A DNA stretch of 5,353 bases from Thermodesulfobacteriota bacterium. GTDB lineage: Bacteria; Desulfobacterota; Desulfobacteria; Desulfobacterales; RPRI01. The stretch spans positions 1 to 5,353 of the forward strand of contig JAUPLM010000211.1 in the NCBI GenBank assembly GCA_030836965.1, written 5' to 3'. The position numbers and the translations under genes were made by a program. The notes under the pieces were generated by a model that worked only from the letters and a program-made list of their open reading frames with translations, searched no databases and was not told the origin of the DNA. Positions 1-5,189 of this stretch are shown piece by piece (position 1 is the stretch's first letter; each line of letters opens with the position of its first letter).

Positions 1-4
1 GGAA

Positions 5-1423
5 TTGAATGGAAAACAGCAGGCCATTATCCGGAAGCTTCCGGGAATTGACCATATCCTTGAACTGGCAAAGAAAGATCCTGAGCTTGAAAAGGCTCCG
101 AAGGCGGTTCTTCTTCAGGCTGCAAGAAAGGTCGTTGAAGGTTTGAGAGCCGGCATACTCAGGGGGGATCAGCCTCCCGACGAAACGGATCTGGCCGATA
201 TTCCCGTTCTTGATAAAACAAGAGAGGCTGTCGGTAACGCCATGAAACTCAATCTGAAACGAGTCATAAATGCGACCGGTGTTGTTGTTCATACGAACCT
301 TGGCCGGTCGCTTCTCGCGGAAGAAGCCGCCGTTAACCTGCTTGCAATTGCGACCGGATATTCGAATCTCGAGTTCGATCTGGTGAAAGGGGAGCGGGGT
401 TCAAGATACAGCTGTGTCGAGGAGATTCTGTGTGAAATAAGCGGCGCTGAAGCGGCAATGGTGGTAAATAATAACGCGGCGGCGGTTTTGCTCTGCCTCG
501 AAACAATTGCAAGAAACAGAAAAGTCATAGTTTCAAGAGGCGAGCTTGTCGAGATAGGCGGGTCATTCAGAATACCGGATGTTATGGCAAAAAGCGGGGC
601 CATATTGAAGGAGGTCGGAACCACAAACCGGACTCATCTCAAAGATTACATCTCCGCCATTGAAAACGATACGGCCTTGTTATTAAAAGTCCATACCAGC
701 AACTACAGCGTTGTCGGATTTACCGCAAGTGTGACACTGAAGGAGCTTGTTGGGCTGGGCTCAAAACACCAGATTCCGGTTATGGAGGATCTGGGAAGCG
801 GAACCTTTATCGACTTTTCGAAATACGGCCTTATGAAGGAACCCACAGTCCGGGAATCGGTCTCGGCCGGAGCGGATGTCATAACCTTCAGCGGAGACAA
901 ACTGCTCGGCGGTCCGCAGGCTGGAATAATTGTGGGGAAGAAAGATGTATTGGAGAGCATCAGAAAAAACCCTCTTACAAGGGCTCTTCGTATAGACAAG
1001 CTTACCCTTGCCGCGCTTGAGAGCACGCTCAGGATATACAGGGATCCTGAGAAGGCCGTAAAGTCAATTCCGACTCTTTTCATGCTGACGACTCCTTTAA
1101 TGTTGATAAAAAAACGCGCTGATAAGCTTTTCAGACTGCTTTCAAAGATAAACGATCCGGCGCTTTCAATCGAACTTGCCGATATGTCCTCCAAGGCCGG
1201 TGGCGGCTCGCTTCCGCTGCTTGACCTTCCCAGCAGATGTATTGCTCTCAAAATCGGCGGAATCTCCGCAAACGCTCTTGAAAGAAATATGCGGGAGAAC
1301 ACGCCGCCGGTAATAGGGCGGATTGAAGAGGACAAATTTATAATGGATTTGAGAACGGTTCAGGATAATGAGCTGAATATCATAAGGGATGCAGTTGCCG
1401 GAATTCTGATGAGGAATTCTTAA
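5..1423 (+). CDS. selA: L-seryl-tRNA(Sec) selenium transferase (selenocysteine synthase)
   Basis: This PLP-dependent cytoplasmic enzyme converts Ser-tRNA(Sec) to Sec-tRNA(Sec) using selenophosphate. The 472-residue product matches the E. coli enzyme (about 463 aa) from memory over its whole length. An N-terminal tRNA-binding region contains KLPGIDHIL (11-19). The core has the blocks TGVVVHTNLGR (91-101), VNNNAAAVLL (154-163), SRGELVEIGGSFRIPDVM (177-194), EVGTTNRTH (203-211) and KVHTSNYS (228-235). The PLP lysine is K299 in FSGDKLLGGPQAG, and PPVIGRI (434-440) lies near the C-terminus. The start is TTG at position 5; the in-frame codon before it is GAA and the window ends there, so a start slightly upstream cannot be excluded, although the distance to the LP-x-x-D motif fits the family. 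The TPR gene follows after 35 bp with no terminator visible between them, so the two are probably co-transcribed. selB, selC and selD are not in the window. Confidence 0.97.
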   Translation: MNGKQQAIIRKLPGIDHILELAKKDPELEKAPKAVLLQAARKVVEGLRAGILRGDQPPDETDLADIPVLDKTREAVGNAMKLNLKRVINATGVVVHTNLGRSLLAEEAAVNLLAIATGYSNLEFDLVKGERGSRYSCVEEILCEISGAEAAMVVNNNAAAVLLCLETIARNRKVIVSRGELVEIGGSFRIPDVMAKSGAILKEVGTTNRTHLKDYISAIENDTALLLKVHTSNYSVVGFTASVTLKELVGLGSKHQIPVMEDLGSGTFIDFSKYGLMKEPTVRESVSAGADVITFSGDKLLGGPQAGIIVGKKDVLESIRKNPLTRALRIDKLTLAALESTLRIYRDPEKAVKSIPTLFMLTTPLMLIKKRADKLFRLLSKINDPALSIELADMSSKAGGGSLPLLDLPSRCIALKIGGISANALERNMRENTPPVIGRIEEDKFIMDLRTVQDNELNIIRDAVAGILMRNS

Positions 1424-1444
1424 AACCGGGTCTATACTTTTTAC

Positions 1445-1451
1445 GAAGGTG
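1445..1451 (+). promoter_or_regulatory. Ribosome binding site of the TPR gene
   Basis: GAAGGTG lies 7 nt before the ATG at 1459 and matches the core of the anti-Shine-Dalgarno complement. It is the clearest Shine-Dalgarno sequence in the window. It fixes the start of the TPR gene and supports translation from a transcript reading through from selA. Confidence 0.75.
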
Positions 1452-1458
1452 TTAAATA

Positions 1459-2811
1459 ATGGAAGAAAAAATCAGCCGGGATCATCATGCTCTGTTCCAG
1501 AGCCGAAGCAGTTCAAAGGAATTTCTTCTGTCAAAAGCCGAACTCAGGCCGTGGCGCAAAACCGGAGATAAGAAAGAAGACGGGAAAAAAGATGTTTTGA
1601 ACAAACTCTTCCCTGGCATGCAAAGCGGAGAAGCTTTTACCGAGCAGGCCATGAAAACGCTCTCTTCATCTCTCGCATTCGGTGTGATGGTCGTTCGCAT
1701 AGACAACATGAATGAAACTGCGGAGTCCCGGAAGCCGGCCGATGTTCAAAAAACACTCGGTGATACCGCAAAGGCTATAGACGATATCTGCAGGACAGGG
1801 AACGGTTTCTGGGGCCGCATGGACCGTTTCCTGTTCGGTTGCTGTTTCCCCGACAAAAATGCTTCCTCGTGCCTGAAACTTGCCGTTAAATTAAAAAAGA
1901 GCCTTGAAAGTACGGGAGAAGTAACAGTCACGACCGGGGTTGCCGCTTATCCCGCTTTCAGTTACAAAAAGCATGAAATAATCGGAAATGCCGGAAAAGC
2001 GCTTGATCATGCGGATTATTTCGGCCCGGGAAGCATTGTGGCTTTCGATGCCGTGAGCCTCAACATAAGCGGAGACAAGCTTTACCAGAACGGAGATATT
2101 GAAGGGGCGGTCAAAGAGTTTAAGACAGCCCTTCTCTTCGATCCGGATAATGTGAACGTTCACAACAGCCTTGGAGTCTGTTACGGCGTTCTCGAAGATT
2201 TTCCAAAAGCCGTCAGAGAGTTCAAGGAATCCATAAGACTTTCACCGAAAGAGCTGATGCCCCTTTATAATGCCGGCCTTGTTTACCAGTTGACAGGTAA
2301 AAAAGAGAAGGCGCTCAAGCATTTCCAGAAGGCCGCCAGACTTGGAGAGGAGTTGTTTGAAATCAATTTTCAAACGGGAAAACTTCTTCTTGAACTTGGT
2401 AAACCCGGTGAAGGAAGAGAATACCTTGAAAAGGCCTTAAAATTAAAGCCCGAATCAAGTGTTGCTCTCTTTTATCTCGGAGAAAGCTTTACGGCGGCTG
2501 GCATGCTTGATGAAGCAGAGGCGGCATATGAGAAGGCTATCAAGATCAATCCGAATGACGCGGCATCGTTGTCGTCACTCGGCTGGCTCTATGACCAGAA
2601 GGACAAAAACAAGGATATTTCGCTGGCCTTCTCCCGCCAGAGCGTCGAAATAGCGCCGGATAACGGGCTGTTCAGGCAGAGGCTAGGAAGGCTCTATATG
2701 AAAAGGGATCTTCCTAAAGAAGCGCTCAGGGAGTTTAAAAAAGCGGAAAAACTGAGCGGTGAATCATGCCAGTATATACAGATGATAGAATCGGGTAATT
2801 ATAAAGAATGA
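1459..2811 (+). CDS. TPR protein with degenerate GGDEF-like N-terminal domain
   Basis: This is a 450-residue soluble protein with no signal peptide or membrane segment. Residues 1-55 are charged and low in complexity. Residues about 70-197 follow the pattern of a nucleotide-cyclase/GGDEF fold: FGVMVVRIDNMNE (74-86), the signature region GRMDRFLFGCCFPD (119-132), VTVTTGVAAYP (155-165) and AGKALDHADYFG (178-189). The GGDEF signature is reduced to RMDRF, with D122 and F124 kept but both glycines and the catalytic acid lost, so cyclase activity is unlikely. Residues about 200-437 form seven TPR units of roughly 34 residues, such as GDIEGAVKEFKTALLFDPDN, which suggests protein binding. The ATG is set by the GAAGGTG site at 1445-1451. 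It lies 35 bp after selA and is probably co-transcribed, but a link to selenium metabolism is only suggested by position. The TGA stop falls inside the end of a repeat element, so the original C-terminus may have been longer. The exact role is unknown. Confidence 0.88.
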   Translation: MEEKISRDHHALFQSRSSSKEFLLSKAELRPWRKTGDKKEDGKKDVLNKLFPGMQSGEAFTEQAMKTLSSSLAFGVMVVRIDNMNETAESRKPADVQKTLGDTAKAIDDICRTGNGFWGRMDRFLFGCCFPDKNASSCLKLAVKLKKSLESTGEVTVTTGVAAYPAFSYKKHEIIGNAGKALDHADYFGPGSIVAFDAVSLNISGDKLYQNGDIEGAVKEFKTALLFDPDNVNVHNSLGVCYGVLEDFPKAVREFKESIRLSPKELMPLYNAGLVYQLTGKKEKALKHFQKAARLGEELFEINFQTGKLLLELGKPGEGREYLEKALKLKPESSVALFYLGESFTAAGMLDEAEAAYEKAIKINPNDAASLSSLGWLYDQKDKNKDISLAFSRQSVEIAPDNGLFRQRLGRLYMKRDLPKEALREFKKAEKLSGESCQYIQMIESGNYKE

Positions 2812-2967
2812 CGGCTGCGTAAAAAGTCATTCTGTCCGCCAAAGATCTATGGCGGATTGCGCTTCATCTTTCGTCATTGCAGAGTACTAACATGTACGCT
2901 TCATTCCTTCCGCCACCGAACTTTGGCGGACGAAGCCTTGCATACTGAGCTTTTTACTTTGCCATCA
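2809..2967. repeat. Imperfect fold-back (palindromic) intergenic element, about 159 bp
   Basis: Positions 2809-2826 and 2950-2967 are inverted repeats that agree at 14 of 18 positions and share GTAAAAAG/CTTTTTAC. Inside them, two 22-bp boxes at 2835-2856 and 2909-2930 each form their own hairpin (TCCGCCA...TGGCGGA). Read as inverted copies, they match at 19 of 22 positions. The centre (about 2879-2904) can fold as a further hairpin around GTAC-TAACAT-GTAC. The whole unit is therefore roughly symmetrical around position 2890. It looks like a miniature non-autonomous mobile or dispersed repeat; no transposase and no clear target duplication are visible. Its left end includes the stop codon of the TPR gene. 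It fills most of the gap before gmhA. Confidence 0.6.
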
Positions 2968-2998
2968 AAGGCATTATTTTTAATCCGGATAATAAATT

Positions 2999-3574
2999 AT
3001 GAAAGATATAATAAGAGAAATAATTGAAGACGGCATCACGGTCAAAAAAAAGTTCGCTGAAAAAAACGCAGATCTGATAATCGGCGCTGCGGATAAGATC
3101 GCAGAATCCGTTTCATCCGGAAATAAGCTTTTATTATTCGGTAACGGCGGCAGCGCGGCGGACGCCCAGCATATTGCAGCCGAGTTTGTCAACCGGTTCA
3201 GGATTGAGCGTCCGCCTCTTGCCGCACTTGCCCTGACAACCGACACCTCGGTTTTGACCAGTATAGGAAATGATTACAGTTTCGATGACATATTTTACAA
3301 ACAGGTTCTTGCTTTAGGAAGAGCGGGTGATGTAGCGATAGGCATAAGTACGAGCGGAAACTCGAAGAATGTTATAAAGGCAATCGAGGCTGCCAGAGAA
3401 AATGGGTTGTTTACCATCGGTTTTACAGGGCGCGGAGGCCGTCTTGCTTTGCTGGCGGATATGGTTTTTGCCGTGGAATCGGATGTGACGGCGCGGATAC
3501 AGGAAGTACATATGACATTGGGGCATATTCTCTGTGAGCTGGTCGACAGGAAGCTGTTTCCTGAAAAATTCTAA
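2999..3574 (+). CDS. gmhA: Phosphoheptose isomerase (sedoheptulose 7-phosphate isomerase)
   Basis: This cytoplasmic enzyme converts D-sedoheptulose 7-phosphate to D-glycero-D-manno-heptose 7-phosphate, the first step toward ADP-heptose for the lipopolysaccharide inner core. The 191-residue length matches the family. It is a single SIS domain with the substrate-binding loop FGNGGSAADAQHIAAE (47-62), the STSGNS phosphate loop (117-122) and the C-terminal helix RIQEVHMTLGH (166-176). By comparison with E. coli GmhA (His61, Glu65, Gln172, His180), the metal ligands should be H58, E62, Q168 and H176, and all four are present. The ATG at 2999 has only a weak GGA at 2987-2989 as Shine-Dalgarno. It is separated from the TPR gene by the fold-back element and from the next conserved gene by the repeat/nuclease island. 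No later heptose genes (hldE, gmhB) are in view. Confidence 0.96.
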   Translation: MKDIIREIIEDGITVKKKFAEKNADLIIGAADKIAESVSSGNKLLLFGNGGSAADAQHIAAEFVNRFRIERPPLAALALTTDTSVLTSIGNDYSFDDIFYKQVLALGRAGDVAIGISTSGNSKNVIKAIEAARENGLFTIGFTGRGGRLALLADMVFAVESDVTARIQEVHMTLGHILCELVDRKLFPEKF

Positions 3575-3580
3575 CAGCTT
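3551..3580 (+). repeat. Inverted repeat across the gmhA stop codon
   Basis: AAGCTGTT (3551-3558) and AACAGCTT (3573-3580) are perfect 8-bp inverted copies with a 14-nt loop, spanning the TAA at 3572-3574. A competing short stem, CAGCT/AGCTG (3575-3579 with 3588-3592), overlaps it. Neither is GC-rich or followed by a T-run, so this is not a convincing intrinsic terminator. It may still mark or stabilise the 3' end of the gmhA message. Confidence 0.35.
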
Positions 3581-3658
3581 CGTAAAGAGCTGAATTTATG
3601 TCACTTTAGGACAACTTGTTTACGGCCACTCGTTGTAAGCACGGCTTTTGTTTTTTTT

Positions 3659-3685
3659 GTCATTCCCGCGAAAGCGGGAATCCAG
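3659..3685 (+). repeat. REP/dRS3-like palindrome, copy A
   Basis: The core ATTCCCGC-GAAA-GCGGGAAT (3662-3681) is an 8-bp perfect stem with a GAAA (GNRA-type) tetraloop, flanked by GTC on the left and CCAG on the right. It fits the ATTCCC-N8-GGGAAT pattern of the Neisseria dRS3 repeat. Translation of such repeats gives the common spurious peptide SRESGNP. A T-rich run (3648-3658) lies immediately upstream. The nuclease ATG is 8 nt downstream, so the 3' arm (GGGAA, 3676-3680) is the only Shine-Dalgarno-like sequence for that gene. Confidence 0.9.
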
Positions 3686-3693
3686 TCATATAC

Positions 3694-3984
3694 ATGAAAA
3701 CATTTTATGTTTATATCCTGTGTAATAAACAAAACGGCACTCTATATACTGGGGTTACATCAGACCTTGTAAAGCGAATTTATGAGCATAAAAATAATAT
3801 GGTTGACGGTTTTACAAAAACATATGGCGTACATCATCTGATATGGTATGAAAACCATATGACAGCAGAATCAGCCATTACAAGGGAGAAGCAGATAAAG
3901 AAATGGAACAGGAAATGGAAGCTGGAACTTATAGAGAAGAATAACCCGGAATGGAAGGATTTATACAAAGGCCTTTTAAGATAA
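3694..3984 (+). CDS. Small GIY-YIG endonuclease (COG2827/URI-type)
   Basis: This is a 96-residue single-domain protein of the GIY-YIG nuclease superfamily, which cuts DNA using a conserved Tyr, Arg and Glu with a metal ion. YVYIL (5-9) stands for the GIY motif and LYTGVT (17-22) for YIG. R28 in VKRIYEHKN is the expected catalytic arginine, and E65 in AITREKQIKKW is the metal-binding glutamate. The C-terminal WNRKWKLELIEKNNPEWKDL is characteristic of stand-alone bacterial members of this group. The ATG at 3694 was chosen because the domain begins at once. Extending upstream to 3616 only translates the repeat (SRESGNP) and is an artefact. There is no good Shine-Dalgarno; GGGAA in the repeat is 13 nt away. 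The gene is more AT-rich than its neighbours and is enclosed by inverted palindromes. Its cellular role is unknown; selfish mobility, repeat maintenance and DNA repair are all possible. Confidence 0.88.
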   Translation: MKTFYVYILCNKQNGTLYTGVTSDLVKRIYEHKNNMVDGFTKTYGVHHLIWYENHMTAESAITREKQIKKWNRKWKLELIEKNNPEWKDLYKGLLR

Positions 3985-3987
3985 ATT

Positions 3988-4014
3988 CTGGATTCCCGCT
4001 TTCGCGGGAATGAC
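3988..4014 (-). repeat. REP/dRS3-like palindrome, copy B (inverted)
   Basis: This is an exact 27-bp reverse complement of copy A, with its core at 3992-4011. It begins 3 nt after the TAA of the nuclease gene. Its right arm (GCGGGAATGAC) is continued as a short tandem array. No T-run follows on either strand, so it is not a standard intrinsic terminator, although the hairpin could protect the 3' end of the nuclease message. Confidence 0.9.
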
Positions 4015-4054
4015 GGGAAAAAGCGGGAATGACGGGAAAAAAGCGGGAATGACG
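4004..4054. repeat. Tandem array of a REP half-site, about 2.6 units
   Basis: GCGGGAATGACGGGAAAAA (4004-4022, 19 bp) is followed by a 20-bp copy with one extra A (4023-4042) and a partial copy, GCGGGAATGACG (4043-4054). The unit starts with the right arm of palindrome B plus its flank, so the array most likely arose by slippage or unequal exchange from that arm. It carries no coding sequence. Confidence 0.85.
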
Positions 4055-4113
4055 AGTATAATTAATATTATGATGAAAGAGCCAATTGCAAAACTCCCAT
4101 ATTCGTATGTTTT

Positions 4114-4139
4114 GTCATTCCCGCGAAAGCGGGAATCCA
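4114..4139 (+). repeat. REP/dRS3-like palindrome, copy C
   Basis: This copy is identical to the first 26 bases of copy A and in the same orientation, with the core stem at 4117-4136. It is paired with inverted copy D across a 16-bp AT-rich spacer (4140-4155). Confidence 0.9.
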
Positions 4140-4155
4140 ATGTTATTAATAGATT

Positions 4156-4182
4156 CTGGAATCCCACTTTCGTGGGAGTGAC
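4156..4182 (-). repeat. Diverged REP/dRS3-like palindrome, copy D (inverted)
   Basis: This copy matches B at 23 of 27 positions. Two of the four changes (4166 G to A and 4173 C to T, relative to B) turn a G-C stem pair into an A-T pair and keep the hairpin. The other two (4161 and 4178) break one pair near the base of the stem. Together with copy C it forms a REPIN-like pair. Confidence 0.82.
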
Positions 4183-4223
4183 GATTTTTGGTACTTCTGC
4201 CATTGGCTCGAAAGATAAAAAAC

Positions 4224-5177
4224 ATGACACATTCTTTTAAGCCTATAGATACCGGCAAGCTCAAAACATATTCCATTACGGAACGGATTAGCAAGGTCTC
4301 CGCTGATGATTTTGCGGCTCCATGGAAGAAAGGCGGATCATTCGCGGAATTTATAAACAGCCTCCCGGATATACTTGCGGGAACGGATGTGCGGACGGTC
4401 ATCTCTTCCATCTCCGAAGCCTTCCTCAAAAAGAAAACCATCTTTGTCGGGATGGGAGCGCACGTCATCAAGGTGGGCCTGAACCCGTTAATAATTGATC
4501 TCATGCGGCGCGGAATCATTACGGCTGTTGCCATGAACGGGGCCGGCATTATTCATGATTCTGAAATAGCCATGACCGGCAGGACATCGGAAGATGTAGC
4601 CGCATCGCTCGGTGACGGCTCATTCGGGATGGCGCGTGAAACAGGCGAATTTTTAAACGGGGCGATAAAGAGAGCTGCAAAGGAGTCGCTGGGATTAGGC
4701 GAGGCGGTGGGAAAAGAGATAGCCGGAAAGGATTTTCCTTTCAGAGATAAAAGCATTCTTGCGGCAGGCGCCATATTTGATGTTCCCGTCACCGTTCATG
4801 TCGCGATAGGCACTGACATAATCCACATGCACCCCGGTTTTGACGCTGGAGCAACAGGAGCGGCTACCCACAGGGATTTCCTGACCTTTGCCTCGGTAGT
4901 CTCAACCCTCAACGAAGGAGTTTATCTTAATATCGGCTCTTCCGTTATTTTGCCGGAAGTCTTTCTGAAAGCGACAACTCTCGTCCGTAACCTCGGTCAT
5001 AATATCGATACATTTACCGCCGTCAACATGGATTTTATCCGGCACTATCGCCCGATGACGAATGTTGTCGGCCGGCCAACGGCAAAGGGCGGTAGGGGGA
5101 TAAACCTAACAGGCCACCATGAAATCATGCTTCCCCTTATAGCCGCCGGAGTTATAGAGATGGTAAATAGTGAATAG
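4224..5177 (+). CDS. Deoxyhypusine-synthase-like Rossmann protein, function unknown
   Basis: This is a 317-residue cytoplasmic protein with no signal peptide or membrane helix. Its conserved-looking blocks are GMGAHVIKVGLNPLIIDLMRRG (76-97), AMNGAGIIHDSEIAMTGRTSEDV (103-125), GSFGMARETGE (132-142), FDVPVTVHVAIGTDIIHMHP (185-204) and VVGRPTAKGGRGINLTGHHEIMLPLI (281-306). Their order and spacing parallel deoxyhypusine synthase by eye: the glycine-rich NAD loop, a (T)GA-x-x-x-HD block, a 'pure inside' strand before a GTD block, and a GxRP segment before the C-terminal helix. The lysine that forms the enzyme-substrate imine (Lys329 in the human enzyme) has no clear counterpart; K288 is nearby but apparently out of register. 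Bacteria lack eIF5A, so true hypusination is not expected. The ATG at 4224 has a weak AAAG site at 4211-4214; the TTG at 4188 would begin inside the MITE-like element. It lies after gmhA on the same strand, so a role near LPS or heptose metabolism is possible but unproven. Confidence 0.75.
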   Translation: MTHSFKPIDTGKLKTYSITERISKVSADDFAAPWKKGGSFAEFINSLPDILAGTDVRTVISSISEAFLKKKTIFVGMGAHVIKVGLNPLIIDLMRRGIITAVAMNGAGIIHDSEIAMTGRTSEDVAASLGDGSFGMARETGEFLNGAIKRAAKESLGLGEAVGKEIAGKDFPFRDKSILAAGAIFDVPVTVHVAIGTDIIHMHPGFDAGATGAATHRDFLTFASVVSTLNEGVYLNIGSSVILPEVFLKATTLVRNLGHNIDTFTAVNMDFIRHYRPMTNVVGRPTAKGGRGINLTGHHEIMLPLIAAGVIEMVNSE

Positions 5178-5189
5178 GCATGAGGCGAA

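Larger units (their letters stand above)
3659..4014 (+). mobile_element. Candidate cassette: GIY-YIG nuclease gene between inverted REP palindromes
   Basis: Two 27-bp sequences at 3659-3685 and 3988-4014 are exact reverse complements. The 302 bp between them are almost filled by a 291-bp nuclease gene: the ATG is 8 nt inside the left copy and the TAA is 3 nt before the right copy. The interior is AT-rich; about 34% GC was counted over 3721-3840, against about 58% over 3181-3240 in gmhA. The compact packing and base composition suggest a transferred unit of 356 bp. No target-site duplication was found around it, so mobility is inferred, not shown. Confidence 0.45.
4079..4209. mobile_element. 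MITE-like element with 21-bp terminal inverted repeats
   Basis: The ends, 4079-4099 and 4189-4209, are inverted repeats matching at 17 of 21 positions. The outer 8 bp are perfect: GAGCCAAT at 4079-4086 and ATTGGCTC at 4202-4209. The tetranucleotide GAAA directly flanks both sides (4075-4078 and 4210-4213), as expected of a 4-bp target duplication, though a 4-base match can occur by chance. Inside is an inverted pair of REP palindromes (copies C and D). There is no open reading frame of its own, so any movement would need an enzyme supplied elsewhere. Its right end lies 14 nt before the start codon of the next gene, so it must influence that gene's 5' untranslated region. Confidence 0.55.

Noticed and set aside
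703..1335. A 210-codon open frame on the minus strand inside selA.
   Set aside because: It lies fully antisense to a strongly conserved gene and gives a serine-rich, motif-free peptide typical of a shadow frame.
2959..2998. A possible gmhA promoter: TTGCCA at 2959-2964 with AT-rich sequence after it.
   Set aside because: No -10-like hexamer lies at 16-18 bp; GATAAT at 2989 is too far from TTGCCA and too close to the ATG.
2809..3027. The frame of the TPR gene stays open for 71 codons after its TGA stop (2812-3024), in a window that also encodes SelA, with a hairpin about 24 nt downstream: a possible selenocysteine readthrough.
   Set aside because: The extension is translated from the palindromic repeat and runs into gmhA in a different frame. 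Its peptide has no redox motif, and TPR proteins are not known selenoproteins. The open frame is best explained by the repeat's composition.
3616..3693. Longer N-terminus for the GIY-YIG protein starting at a TTG at 3616.
   Set aside because: The extra 26 residues include the repeat-encoded peptide SRESGNP and lie outside the domain; the ATG at 3694 begins directly at the nuclease fold.
4057..4062. A perfect TATAAT that could be a -10 box for the 317-aa gene.
   Set aside because: The sequence at the right distance upstream (about 4034-4039, GGGAAA) is no -35 box, there is no extended -10, and the stretch is AT-rich, so a chance match is likely.
3659..4182. CRISPR array, because identical 26-27 bp repeats recur four times.
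   Set aside because: The copies alternate in orientation with spacings of about 302, 99 and 16 bp, there are no uniform spacers, and there are no cas genes; this is a REP-type palindrome family.
4188..4223. Longer N-terminus for the 317-aa protein from a TTG at 4188.
   Set aside because: The extra 12 residues come from the terminal repeat of the MITE-like element. The ATG at 4224 is a better codon and has a weak ribosome site.
3976..4240. Small open frames on both strands across the repeat region, with peptides such as SRFRGND and FPRKRESN.
   Set aside because: They are translations of the ATTCCC palindromes, a common annotation artefact; no domain or initiation signal supports them.
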